A stretch of 64,000 bases of DNA from Mastigamoeba balamuthi (taxonomy: Eukaryota > Evosea > Mastigamoebida > Mastigamoebidae). This document shows, piece by piece, positions 44,159 to 54,979 of the stretch. Numbering within the stretch: the stretch's first letter is position 1; every line of letters starts with the position of its first letter. The position numbers were made by a program, and so were the translations under genes. The stretch covers positions 680,014 to 744,013 of the forward strand of contig CACRSC010000472.1 of NCBI GenBank assembly GCA_902651635.1, in the 5' to 3' direction. Below the pieces are notes generated by a model that was given only the letters and a program-made list of their open reading frames with translations, had not been told where the DNA came from and did no database searches.

Positions 44159-44173
44159 GCCTGCGTTGACTCA
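44159..44173 (+). promoter_or_regulatory. Recurrent motif variant GCCTGCGTTGACTCA (AP-1-like core)
   Basis: Same first ten bases as the copies at 11095, 13501 and 17551 (inverted), but with TTGACTCA instead of TTGCGTCA. It sits between the ends of two minus-strand genes, about 100 bp upstream of the 44057 start. Function inferred only. Confidence 0.3.
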
Positions 44174-44212
44174 TGCTACACCACAGCTTTTCCCCTCTCA
44201 GTCGCTCGGTGG

Positions 44213-45327
44213 TCACCATGAGGTCCCCAGGGAGAGGTGGTGTATGAGCGTCGTGAGGTCCCGGTTGTACACGTTGGTCAGGGCGTTGGCCGTGTACTCG
44301 CCGCACATCCTGTACCCCCGCACCGCGTCGAACACCGTCACAAAGGTCTCTACGACAAAGGCCACGTCCTCCGTGACGCTGGTCCGCACCATCCCGACGT
44401 AGCCCTGGGCCAGCTCGCGCTTGATGAGGATCTCCCACCCGTCCAGCAGGAAGTTGAACCCCTGCACGCCGATGAGGTCGATCTTGACGGTGTGCAGCAG
44501 CATCCTTGGCATGGTGGACAGCACCTGCGTCTCGATCACTGGGGGCGAGGGCACCAGCGCCACGGCTCCGGCTGGTCCGGAGATGGCGGTGACAATGGGG
44601 CTGGTGTTGCTCCCGCTGCTGAGCGACCCCTCGTCCGACCCGCTCTCGGTGTCAGGGACGGCGGGGAGGGGTTTCTCGGTGGTCACCCCCGCTGGCCGCC
44701 GGAGCTGGATGACCGTCCGTTCCCTCTTGGCGTTCTTGACACGGGCGAAGATGGAGAAGGGTTTCGAGAACAGAGGCACGTTCGTGGGAAGCTGGTCGAT
44801 GTAAAGAACCAGCGAAGGCGTCTTCAAATGGTCTCTGCGGGCGTTTGGAGCCAAGGCCGATAAGACGAAGCGGAATATGCGAGAAAAGGAAGATGGGCGG
44901 ATAATAATTTGAACCTCGACGAAGTGCAGTGCGTCCGCAGAGTGAAGACGTAGTGCTCGTAGTCCCTCATGTGGGCCCGCGACGGGGGCGCCTTGCTCGA
45001 GTGGATGAGCACCACCTTGCCGCACCTCGGGCAACTCAACGCTAGGAAACGTAAAAATACTGGTGCTGGGTGCTGCTAAATTCGGGAGAAGATTCGTACG
45101 GTCTTGACTGCCGAGCGCGCACACCTTCGCGCCTGTCACCGCGCGCACGATAGCCATCGGCGAGAGGCGCTCATGCTCCCGCCACGCCAGGGACACCGAG
45201 AGTTCCAGCTGGAAGGCCCCCGCTGGGTGAGCAGAGCGCACGGCACAGGATTGTGGCACTGTACGATGTATGTGCGGTACTTGAAGAGGCGCGTGTCCGA
45301 CAGCGTCAGGATGGGCACGTCGGACAT
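44213..45327 (-). CDS. Possible CudA-like transcription factor
   Basis: Starts MSDVPILTLSDTRLFKYRTY. After small introns it reads GAFQLELSVSLAWREHERL, SPMAIVRAVTGAK, SCPRCGKVVLIHSSKAPPSR, MRDYEHYVFTLRTHC, HLKTPSLVLYIDQLP and LFSKPFSIFARVKNAKRER. A beta-rich block with a single Cys-X2-Cys, ending in a basic ARVKNAKR stretch, recalls the CudA DNA-binding domain of amoebozoan transcription factors; this is from memory and unverified. A Ser/Pro-rich linker and a C-terminal domain (LIGVQGFNFLLDGWEILIKR, AFVVETFVTVFDAVRGYRM) follow. The first two exon junctions are not fully resolved; both may use GC donors. Confidence 0.5.
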
Positions 45328-45563
45328 GGCGATGGGAGGCGGCGGGGAGACAAACGAGAACGATGCAGGAGCGGAGTAGAGACGGTAGTGAAAAGACCCT
45401 TCTTTGGCGTGACAGAAAAAGGAGTGGCCCCCCTTCTCAGCCCGGTTTTCCTCCGCAGCTGCATTGTGCAATAGAATCGTGTATGGCCACAGTATCTTGA
45501 TGTGTTTAATTGATCGTGATATATGGAGATATGGGGAGAAAAGGAACCTGAGATTGAATAAGA

Positions 45564-47383
45564 TCAGTTGAAAAATAAAAGCGTAAATGCGATGGCCAGG
45601 TTCACGGCCAGCAGTGCGGATCCCGCTCGCAGCGCAAAAGTGCACAGCGTGGATATCCTCGTGATCCTCGCCTGCACGCGCCCCGGCACCGGTCCCGTCC
45701 TTGTCACCGCACCGCTGACCCCTCGATGCTTCTGCCACGCTGCCAGCACTCGCATCGCCGCGTTGTCCGCGATGCACAGGAGCGTCCACTCGCCATCGAG
45801 GTAGAACACGGGCGCCATGTTCAGCAGCCCCAGCCCAGCGCTGACGCTGACCACGTAGAACAGCAGCGTCCGCAGCACGATGGGCGTGTTCACAGCAACA
45901 CGCAGAGCCCAGTCAGGCGCCAGGTCGCGCCAGTACGCGCGGGGGGACCAGTCCGAGAGCTCCATCGACCCCCACACGCCCTCGGCGTCGGCGATGAGCA
46001 GAACGCTCCGCTCCCGCGGCTGGTTCGCCAGCGGGCCCTCGTACGCCGCAGAGCGCGAGAACCGCAGGTCGTAGAGCGACATGTTCGTGGGCACGAAGAC
46101 GGGGAGCGCGCACGACCCCGCACGGGGCTGCGGGCAGTCGCTGGGCGTCCTGCAGTACCCGTCGTTGGCGCCCGAGATCCTGTTGGCGTCGAGGCACAGC
46201 AGCACCGGGGGAGCGCCGCCGCGCATGAGCTCGAAGCACTGGCCCCGGCCCTCGTACGACGGCGAGCAGCACTTGGCGTCCTCGACGCCCGGCGTGAGCA
46301 TCCACGAGGCCGGCAGCGCGTCCCTGGCGCCCTCGCCCGCGTCGACGGTCGCGACGGGCGGGCAGTAGCCGAGGTCGCGGACGGCCGAGGCGCCGGTGCC
46401 CCACAGGCACTCGGCGACGTCGCGCACAGAGCCGACCCTGCACGACCCGATCGACAGCAGCGTGTCGCGCAGCGGCTGCACGTGGCCGGCGAGCGGCGAC
46501 GCCTCGGGGAGCCCCGAGACCAGCGCCGACTCGCCCGACGCGGCGACGAGCGGCCACACGGCGAGCGGCACGCACCGCAGCAGCACGAACGCGGCGGCTG
46601 CGAGCACGAGGTTGTGCCACGCGCCCGCGCAGAACACGCGCAGGCGCCTCGAGGGGTGCAGCGACCGCACGGCGTCTGCGATCTCGACGTAGAACGCGGG
46701 CCACGGGCCGAAGACGCTGATGCCGGCCCCGACAGCGGGCACGCCCTCGCAGGCGGCCGCGATCGCGTGGCCGGCCTCGTGGACGAGCCCGCCGAGGGCG
46801 GCGGCGACGGCGAGGTAGAGCGCCTGCGAGAGCGGCAGGTTGACGCCCGGGACCAGCGGGGTCACTACCTGGCCCTGCGCCGCGACGCCGGCAGCCTCGG
46901 CCACCGTGGCGCCCGTGGCGATGCGAGCCCACGTCCACGAGAACACGACAATCGCGCTGCACACAGCGTGAGATTCCACAGGCGTGAATACGGGATTCCT
47001 CAGGATTCGCGGCGGGGGGCGATCTGGGTATGTATGTGGATCTGGAACCGGCATATCTGGAGATATGGCCGCAAAACGTACAGATTCACTGCGAGGACTA
47101 AAACGCTGAGTGCGAGCGCGAAGACGCCGACGGCGGCCCCTGCGGAGAACCAGTAGGACAGGGCCCTGGGCCACTTGTGCGCGGCGACGTGCGCGAGGCG
47201 CGAGACCCGCGCGCCGCTCGTGTGGAGCGAGGCCGACAGCCACGGGCGCACCGTCAGCGCAGACACGCCGAGGTGGCGCGCGAGGCCCTCCTCGCCGTCG
47301 GGGACCACCAGGTGGACAAAGGCGCAGAGGCAGAGCCACACCCCGGCGACGGCTCCGAGCAGCATGACGGTACCGGCAACCAT
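45564..47383 (-). CDS. MBTPS2: Site-2 protease (S2P, MBTPS2-type intramembrane metalloprotease)
   Basis: Intramembrane zinc protease that cuts membrane-bound transcription factors such as SREBP or ATF6 after site-1 cleavage. Exons 47383-47082 and 46956-45564 join as LVLAVNLAIVVFSWTW. Membrane segments occur at the N-terminus (VMLLGAVAGVWLCLCAFVHL, GVFALALSVLVLAV). The active-site helix is LGGLVHEAGHAIAAACEGV (HEAGH). FGPWPAFYVEIAD comes next, then a Cys-rich lumenal insert (KCCSPSYEGRGQCFEL, CRTPSDCPQPRAGSC) as in animal S2P. The second zinc-ligand motif is LLNMAPVFYLDGEWTLLC (N-x2-P...LDG). A C-terminal hydrophobic helix ends the protein. Length about 565 residues, near the human enzyme. All catalytic residues are present. 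Confidence 0.9.
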
Positions 47384-47732
47384 CAGTTCACGGCGCTATC
47401 AGTGGTTTGAATCTGGCGGAAAGGAATCTAGAAAAGATGCAACAATCATATCTGAGTAATTTATCAGTAATTTCTCCGGTTGTGCCAGGCCCGACGCCCC
47501 GTGCAGTTGATCTCTTGCTGTCCTTGTCTTGAGGATGGTGGAGAACCAGTGACCTGTCGAGATTTCTCTTCCGGGTGCATTATAGAATCAGATGAAATTG
47601 GTCCTGTGGTTTCGGGTAGCTCAACGCGCCACACTCGCTCAAGGTCTCACTCGGAGCCCCAAGCGGCGTTGCTGTCGATGTCGCCGCCATGCGTCAGCGG
47701 ACCCGAACCGTTGGGATAAGACCCAACGGCGG

Positions 47733-49792
47733 ATGAAAAAAAATCCCGCGCTTTTTGATTTGAATATTGCTGCCTCTCTATCCACAGATTCGGAGTCGCC
47801 TGTCAGAGCACCCCCCCTGCCGCGCCGCAGCGTGCCCTCGACGCGCCCTCCCCGTGCCCGGACCCACCCGCCCAGCCGCCTCCGAAATTGGAGAATTCCG
47901 ACTGGAATATCAGGGCCTGTGCGAACCAACCGCACGGCTCGTCGTCGCTGCTGCCCGCGCGCTCTCCGCTTGGCGACGACGCCCCCGAGCCCATGTCGTG
48001 CGCCGCCGCCGGCAGGCCCAAGCCCCGCGCCTCGCCCCAGTCCGCGGCCTCGGCTGCGCACCACCAGCGGACGCTGAGCAGCAGCAGCAGCGGCAGCGCC
48101 AGCCACGGCCACCACCGCTCGCCCAGCAGCAGCGCCAAGCCCAGGCCGCCGCCAGCAGCCAAGAACGCGCTCAGGAGGCTCTCGCTGCCGCTGGCGCCGC
48201 CGCCGCCAGAGGTGCTCAACGCCAAGGCGACGAAGATACAGGCGGCGTGGCGCGGGCACCGCGTGCGCGTGCGGATGGCGCGGGCCAGGAGGACGCTGGC
48301 CGAGACGGTGCAGCGCGAGAAGGTCGTGCTCGAGGACGGCATCATCGACGAGGCCCTGGACGTCAGCTGGATCGACTGCGTGCCCGACGACCTCAGCGAC
48401 ATCGAGGGCGGGGCCGACGACGACTACGCCTGCGCCCCCGGCGAGCACCTGAGCGTGCCGGGCGGCTTCAACTTCCTGCTGCGCACGCGCAGCGTCAACG
48501 ACATCGAGGCCCCGCGCGAGGCCACGCACGCGCCCATCCCGCACCCCCGCAGCCCGCAGCCCGTGAGCGGCAGCTCGCTGCTCGACGACGACGACTACCT
48601 CTCGCCGCCCCCCGTGCGCCGCCAGATGCCCCACGTGGTGCCCAGCGCGCACCCCGGGATGCCGCCAGCGCACGCGAAGGAGGAGGAGGAAGAAGAGGGC
48701 GACTGGCCCGTCGCGGAGAGCACGCGGCTTCTGATGCGCAGGGCCTCCAAGCGCCGCGAGGACGCCTGCGAGAAGCAGGCCCGCTCGCGAGCACCGCCCC
48801 CCAAGCAGCGCGCGCCCTCGCACGCCCCACCCGCGGCGGCGGCTGCAGCGCCGGCGGCGCGCTCGTCGACGAGAACACCGGCGCCCCGCAGAGCACCGCC
48901 AGAGATCACCAGGGGCAGCGGCAGCGGCACAGGACCGCGCAGCCCGCCGTCGGGCGCGCAGACGCCCCGCGGGGCGTCGAGGGAGAGCGGCCGCGTGGGC
49001 AGCAGCGGCAGCAGCACAGGCGCGCGCAGCCCGCCGGCGAGAGCGCCGACGCCGCGCAGAGCACCGCAGAGCCTCGGCGGCAGCAGCGGCAGCAGCACGG
49101 GTGCCCGCACTCCCCCGTCGCGAGCACCCACGCCGCGCAGGGCACCGCCGGAGCTCGTCCTCAACAGTGGCGGCAGCGGCGGCGGCAGCGCAGGCGCCCG
49201 CAGCCCGCGAGCGCAGACGCCGCGCAGAGCTCCGCCAGAGCTCGTCCTCAGCAGCGGCGGCGGCAGCGCCAGCGCGCACAGCCCGTCGGCGAGGACGCTG
49301 ACGCCCCGCAGGGCGCCGCCGGAGCTCGCGCTGGGCAGCGTCGGCGGCAGCAGCAGCAGCAGCAGCACGGGTGCGCGCAGCCCGAGGACGCAGACGCCAC
49401 GCGTGGCGCCTGAGAGGGCTGCCAGCAGCGCAGAGGCGCGGAGGAGCCCGAGGAGCGCGCACGAGGCCGCGCCCGAGACCAGGACGCCGCCGACGGCGGC
49501 CAGGAGCGTGCCGGTGGCGGCGCACAGGGCGTCGCCGGCGCCGGCAGCGTCGATACCGCCGTCGCGGTCGTCCGACTCTCTGCTGGCGGCCATGGCAGAG
49601 GAGCAGCAGCAGCAGCAGCACACGCCGCTGAGCGCCCAGCTGCGCGGGAGGTCCGAGGCGCAGCTCGGGGGCGTCGCCCAGGGCGAGGGGATGCGTGCGT
49701 TCGCGGCGGGCGCGCGCGTGCCTGCGGGGCTGGCGTTTGCCCGGCTGCAAATAACTCCCGGGCGCAACACGCGCTTGTTGACACGTCAATAG
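47733..49792 (+). CDS. IQ-motif protein with Arg/Pro/Ser repeats
   Basis: Likely start is ATG 47733 (MKKNPALFDLNIAASLSTDS). A 44-nt GT-AG intron (47832-47875) joins RRS to PPPKLENSDWNIRACA in phase. One IQ motif, NAKATKIQAAWRGHRVRVRM, predicts calmodulin binding, and an acidic stretch (DDLSDIEGGADDDY) follows. From about 48880 to 49420 there are seven or so imperfect repeats of roughly 25-30 residues built around TPRRAPPELVL, Ser/Gly runs and GARSP, so they are rich in Ser/Thr-Pro phosphorylation sites. A poly-Q run encoded by CAG lies near 49600. No family is recognised; a cytoskeletal or basal-body scaffold is possible (inference). Confidence 0.7.
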
Positions 49793-49932
49793 GGTGTCCC
49801 GTCCCCCCTTACGAGGATTTTGGAATAAATATCTTTCCCCCGCACACGTCAGGATTCTACTTTTTGGTACCGGCGGTCTGGTTCGTTAATTTGAAATTTG
49901 TGAAATCGGGCGGGAAACACCGCGGGAGATTG

Positions 49933-51032
49933 ATGTACAGGCAGCGGCACTCGTTCGCGTCGCTGTACGCGGCCCAGGCGCGTGTCACTGGTCTGCTGCC
50001 TCGCGGCCGCGGGGCCATCATCCTGCAGAACAGCGTGCTCACGATTGCCTGCGATCGGATTCTGTCCGTTCGCAACCCTCTCGGCTGGAAGATCACCGTG
50101 TGTTCACTGCCCCCTCGCACGTATCACCGCGCAGGGCTCCGCAGTACTGGGACGCCATCCTGGGGGCACTCGAGGGCTGCGACGATGTGTGCGAGCTGAG
50201 GCTGGAGCGGCGCTCGGGGACCACGGGCCGCTGCACTCCCTTCCGCATGGCCCTCGCCGCCTCCTCCTTCCACCCCACCGACGTCGAGACGCCAGCACTG
50301 TCCTCCCGCCTGTTCCGGTCGGCCGCGCGTTCGTTCGCCCCTCGCGGCCCTCTGCGCCGCCTCGTCTTCGTCTCTGTGCGGCCCACGGCCGAGGCCCTGC
50401 ACGCCGTGGCTGCCGCTGCTGAGAGGGGCTCCGAGCTCGAGTGCGTCCGCGTCCAGGCCTGCGCTGCGTTTGGCGACGCAGAGGTCGTCGCCTCGGAGCC
50501 GTCGTGGAGGGCCCTCGTGCGCTCCGGCGTCCGCGAGCTCGAGATCAGCCGGTGCAGCCTCGGCGACCCCGCCGCCCGCGTGCTGGGCCGCGCAGTTGCG
50601 GAGGAGTCGCAGGGCACGTGGGAGCAGTCCCTCCGTGCCGAGCTGCACCAGGGGGAGCAGCCCAGGGGCCTCCGCGTGCTGGACCTCTCGTGCAACTCGA
50701 TCACCGGCCGCGGGGCGCTGGCCCTCGCCAAGGGGCTGGCCGCCGGGGCTGTCTCGTTGGTGACCCTCGACCTGAGCGGGTGCTTCGTCGACGACAGGTC
50801 CGCTCGGATGGTGCACGAGGCCCTGCGGGACCTCCGCGAGGTCAGGACCATCAGCACTGCTCCGCGCCAGGTGCTGTCGTCCGCGGGGACCAGGAGGAGG
50901 ACGATGTCGGCCGTGGGACATGCGACGATCACTGACGACGACGTGGAGCTGCTGCTGTCTGGGGGGACGCTCCCACCGCGCCCGCACACGTTTTCGTCCG
51001 TGTCTCGCAGGGCCTCGATGGCCCAGAAATGA
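49933..51032 (+). CDS. Leucine-rich-repeat (RNI-like) protein
   Basis: Exons 49933-50099 and 50135-51032; the 35-nt intron 50100-50134 joins GWKIT to VAPQYWDAILGALEG. Several LRR strands are visible: VCELRLERRSG, LRRLVFVSVRPTAEALHAV, ECVRVQACAAFGDAEVV, VRELEISRCSLGDPAARVLG, LRVLDLSCNSITGRGALALA and LVTLDLSGCFVDDRSARMV. Their spacing is that of ribonuclease-inhibitor-like repeats. The C-terminus is Ser/Thr-rich without a further domain. No signal peptide or membrane segment. It probably acts as a protein-interaction scaffold; partner unknown. Confidence 0.72.
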
Positions 51033-51203
51033 GGAATGGCAACCAGATTCGGTTTCTGATTATCTATCGGTTTCCCGCGCGATTCCGCCTGTCGTGATGT
51101 CACCAGCTCTGCATCTTAGCCCCATTTCACTTGACCGCCCCATACTGGTGAACACCCCCCATCGCTTGTTGTGGTTTTTGCTTCTCAGCATTCAAGAATA
51201 CCA

Positions 51204-51668
51204 ATGTCCGCGCCCTCGAACGAGCCGATGGGGCACTGGTACGAGGCGGTCGCGTCCTCGAAGGCGCAGCACTTCGGGGCGAGCGTGTCCAAGAGCGCGG
51301 CGCTCGAGGAGCTGCGCAAGAACAACCTCGACGTGCTCAGCACGATGCGCTCGCTGCGCCGCGTCGCGTCCTCGGGCAAGTGCAGCGTCTCGGTCGACGA
51401 CCCGCAGGCCCCCTCGACGACGTCCGCCGGAAGCGGGCTCTCGTCCGACGTGGTGTGGGCGATCCACCTGCACTTCGGCGGACGCTTCTCGCGCTCCGAA
51501 ATCGCTGAGGTGCTCAATTCAATTGCGTGTTCCCGTTCCCGCCTTTTCTTCCCCGCGGAGTAACTTCCGGTCCGTGCGCAGCTGCTGAGGAAGTCCGGGG
51601 ACGTCCTCAAGTGCATGAAGGAGCTGCGTGACACAGCTGCAATGCTCCCCATGGCCTCGAAGCTCTAG
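51204..51668 (+). CDS. Small helical-repeat protein
   Basis: Two exons, 51204-51509 and 51592-51668, with a GT-AG intron in phase 0, giving about 127 residues from MSAPSNEPMGHWYEAVASSK. Two similar helical units appear: KSAALEELRKNNLDVLSTMR and RSEIAELLRKSGDVLKCMKE (the second spans the junction). Each has the size and hydrophobic pattern of a UBA-like three-helix unit. No family is recognised. The consistent splice phase and internal duplication make it a credible gene. Confidence 0.55.
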
Positions 51669-51877
51669 GGGATCTGAGCCGCCGGCGTGTGTGCTCCCGG
51701 AACGCACTCGGCGCCATTTTTCTCACCCCCTCGGACTGTGTCCCGGAAACAACAAACCCCTGAAGCACCGTTCGATTTTGGACTAGTACTTTTCCCACCC
51801 CCTCCATCTGTACACCAGCGCGCCCACGAGGCGCGCGTCGCGTGTGTGGTTCAGCCCGGCCATCGGCGAGGTTTTAT

Positions 51878-52789
51878 TCACTGGTTGACACTCGCATTCT
51901 CCTTGTCGGCTTCGCTCTCGGACTCGGCCTCGTGCGGATAGAGCGCGGCGAGCGCGCACGACGAGGGGCACTGCGAGGCGGGGTCCGCTCTCCGCGCGCG
52001 CTTCCTGATCAGCGGGGTCTCCTCCGCGGACCTGCGCGCGCCGCCGAGCGCCGAGCTGAGAGACTTGATCTCCCGTCGCTGCCTGAGGCAGAGCCGCTGC
52101 TCCTCGATGTGCTTGGTGCTCTCCATCGGCACGTACGCCGCGGGCTCGCAGAGCTCCTTGTGCAGCGCGAAGAACTCCTTGTACCCCCCGCTGAGCAGGA
52201 ACACGTGCGGGTAGCACAGGGCCTCGGTGCTCGGGTAGTTGGCCGCCCTGTCGAGCCCGCGCAGTATGCGAATGGCCTCTGGCGCCCTCTTCTGCGAGAA
52301 CTCGCAGTGGAACACCAGCGCCTCGCGCGCGTGCCCTGACCGGGCGCGCCCCCCGAAGAACATCTCCCTCAGGGCCTTGGCCACGTCCGAGTCCCCGGGC
52401 ACGTTGACTGCACCCTGCGTCCGGTGGATGAGCCGTTGTGGACGGAGGGCGGGAACGGAGGGCGAAGGGTCGTTGATGTGTTGCGGATTGGCGGGCTCAG
52501 GACGTACTCTGATGTGTCCGCCGTCGTACTCGTAGGGATAACGGCAGTCGACGACGACGACGGCGTCGACGGCGTCGCGGAAGTGGCCGCTGAGCAGCAT
52601 CGCCAGCGTGTGCGGGTGCAGCTTGCGGACGCTGCTGTGCCCGCGCTCCTGTATGGTCGGCACGATAGACTCGGCCCGCGGCCTCTCCGACGCGCACGGC
52701 GCCGCTGCGCACGGGTCCAGCGCCGCCTGCGACGGCCTCGGAAGCCCCCTGCCCTCTGCCGTCGCCGCGCTACGTTGCCAGCCGGACAT
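51878..52789 (-). CDS. CDC25: CDC25-type dual-specificity phosphatase
   Basis: Cell-cycle phosphatase that removes inhibitory phosphates from CDK1-type kinases. Exons 52789-52508 and 52414-51878; the 93-nt intron 52507-52415 is three-fold in length and stop-free, so it is easily missed. Removing it joins GGHIR to GAVNVPGDSDVA. The rhodanese/CDC25 fold shows VVVVDCRYPYEYDGGHI, the CX5R active site VFHCEFSQKRAPEAIRILR, and YPHVFLLSGGYKEFFALHKE. The C-terminal tail is basic then acidic (KRARRADP, ESESEADKENASVNQ), with a KEN box resembling an APC/C degron. The N-terminal regulatory region is short (about 60 residues). Confidence 0.88.
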   Translation of the reverse strand: MSGWQRSAATAEGRGLPRPSQAALDPCAAAPCASERPRAESIVPTIQERGHSSVRKLHPHTLAMLLSGHFRDAVDAVVVVDCRYPYEYDGGHIRVRPEPANPQHINDPSPSVPALRPQRLIHRTQGAVNVPGDSDVAKALREMFFGGRARSGHAREALVFHCEFSQKRAPEAIRILRGLDRAANYPSTEALCYPHVFLLSGGYKEFFALHKELCEPAAYVPMESTKHIEEQRLCLRQRREIKSLSSALGGARRSAEETPLIRKRARRADPASQCPSSCALAALYPHEAESESEADKENASVNQ

Positions 52790-53735
52790 CGCGTTCAGTG
52801 CTGGTGGAGACACGAGATGGCTGTGTGATTGACAGACACAACGCACAGACGCAACAACAAAACACAACAGACACGCCGACGGTTTGATCGGTTGGGCGTG
52901 ATCGCGATCACTGGGGGATAGTGCGGACCCTGGGAACGACTGCGACCTCACCGGGGGCAAGTGGCGTGCGCCCGCCGTCCGTGCGGCCGCGCCTTCTGGG
53001 GCGCAGCCACCGCGTTTCCCCGCCTCGCCCCCACCGCAGCCCTGTCGCCGCTCCCCCGCGCCGTCCCCGGGCGCCGCCCGCGATCCGAGGGCCCCCGGGC
53101 CGCTCCCTGTGCTGTCCTCCTCCTCCTCTGTCTCGCTGCAGCTCGCGCTGGCCCACGGGTCGCCCGCCTGCAGGCCTCCTGTACAGCAGTGCTTCCAGTC
53201 CATTCTGTTTTTGCTGACCGTTTGGGTCCACTGCTTCCGGTTCGATCCCGGGGATCAACGGGCGACCCGGAGGTGGGCGCCGCGCGTGCGGGTGGTGTCG
53301 GTGCGGGTGCGGGGGGCCTGCGGGGCGGAGTGCGGGTGCCGGGGGCGGGTGGGCGTCGTCGGATTTGCTGCCGGCGTAGAGGCAAAAGAACAAACCTGTG
53401 AAATGCTCTCAGACGAGAAAAGATTCACTTTTCTTATCAGGCAACCAGACGGGGCGTCGGTCGGGAGCCGGGGGGCCTGCTGCCACGATCACTCGCGCGC
53501 CGCAGCTCACTTCCATGACGCGATTGTCGGGATACCCGTAGCGGGGCTTGTCTTTCCTCCTTGTACTATTATGGCAGTTTATCCCAAAGCAGCGCCTGTG
53601 CGATTTACCCGGTCAAAGTCTTATTTCCCGCGGAACTAGCCTGCCATCTGCTTTTTTAAGCTGGCGCACAACGCCGTTCCCCGTTGTTATCTTCGACAGC
53701 TCCCTCGGGGGCCTACGCGCACGCTCGGCCCAGGG
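52790..53735. other. Intergenic region, nothing firm
   Basis: Nearly 950 bp between two minus-strand genes. GC-rich frames between 52900 and 53400 exist on both strands, but are Arg/Pro/Gly-rich shadows without splice logic or homology. A tRNA-like T-arm at 53236-53252 has no matching acceptor stem. The CDC25 promoter should lie at the left end. Confidence 0.4.
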
Positions 53736-54851
<1,116 letters not shown>

Positions 54852-54979
54852 CTAAATTCAGAACAATCGTCATTGCCCGCATTCGGGGAGGGTAGATCGT
54901 GTATCATCCGTCATTTTCCGTCATTTTCGGCGGTATCCGGGAAGATATCTCTTCCATTTTAAAAAGGTATCCGCCCGCC

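Noticed and set aside
47767-49413. 548-codon frame overlapping the IQ-repeat gene
   Set aside because: Shadow frame of Arg/Ala/Gln composition; the alternative frame has the IQ motif, acidic patches and ordered repeats.
53236-53259. tRNA T-arm-like sequence TCCGGTTCGATCCCGGG
   Set aside because: The arm pairs well, but no complementary acceptor stem, D-arm or anticodon arm is found 60-80 bp upstream, so a tRNA gene is not supported.
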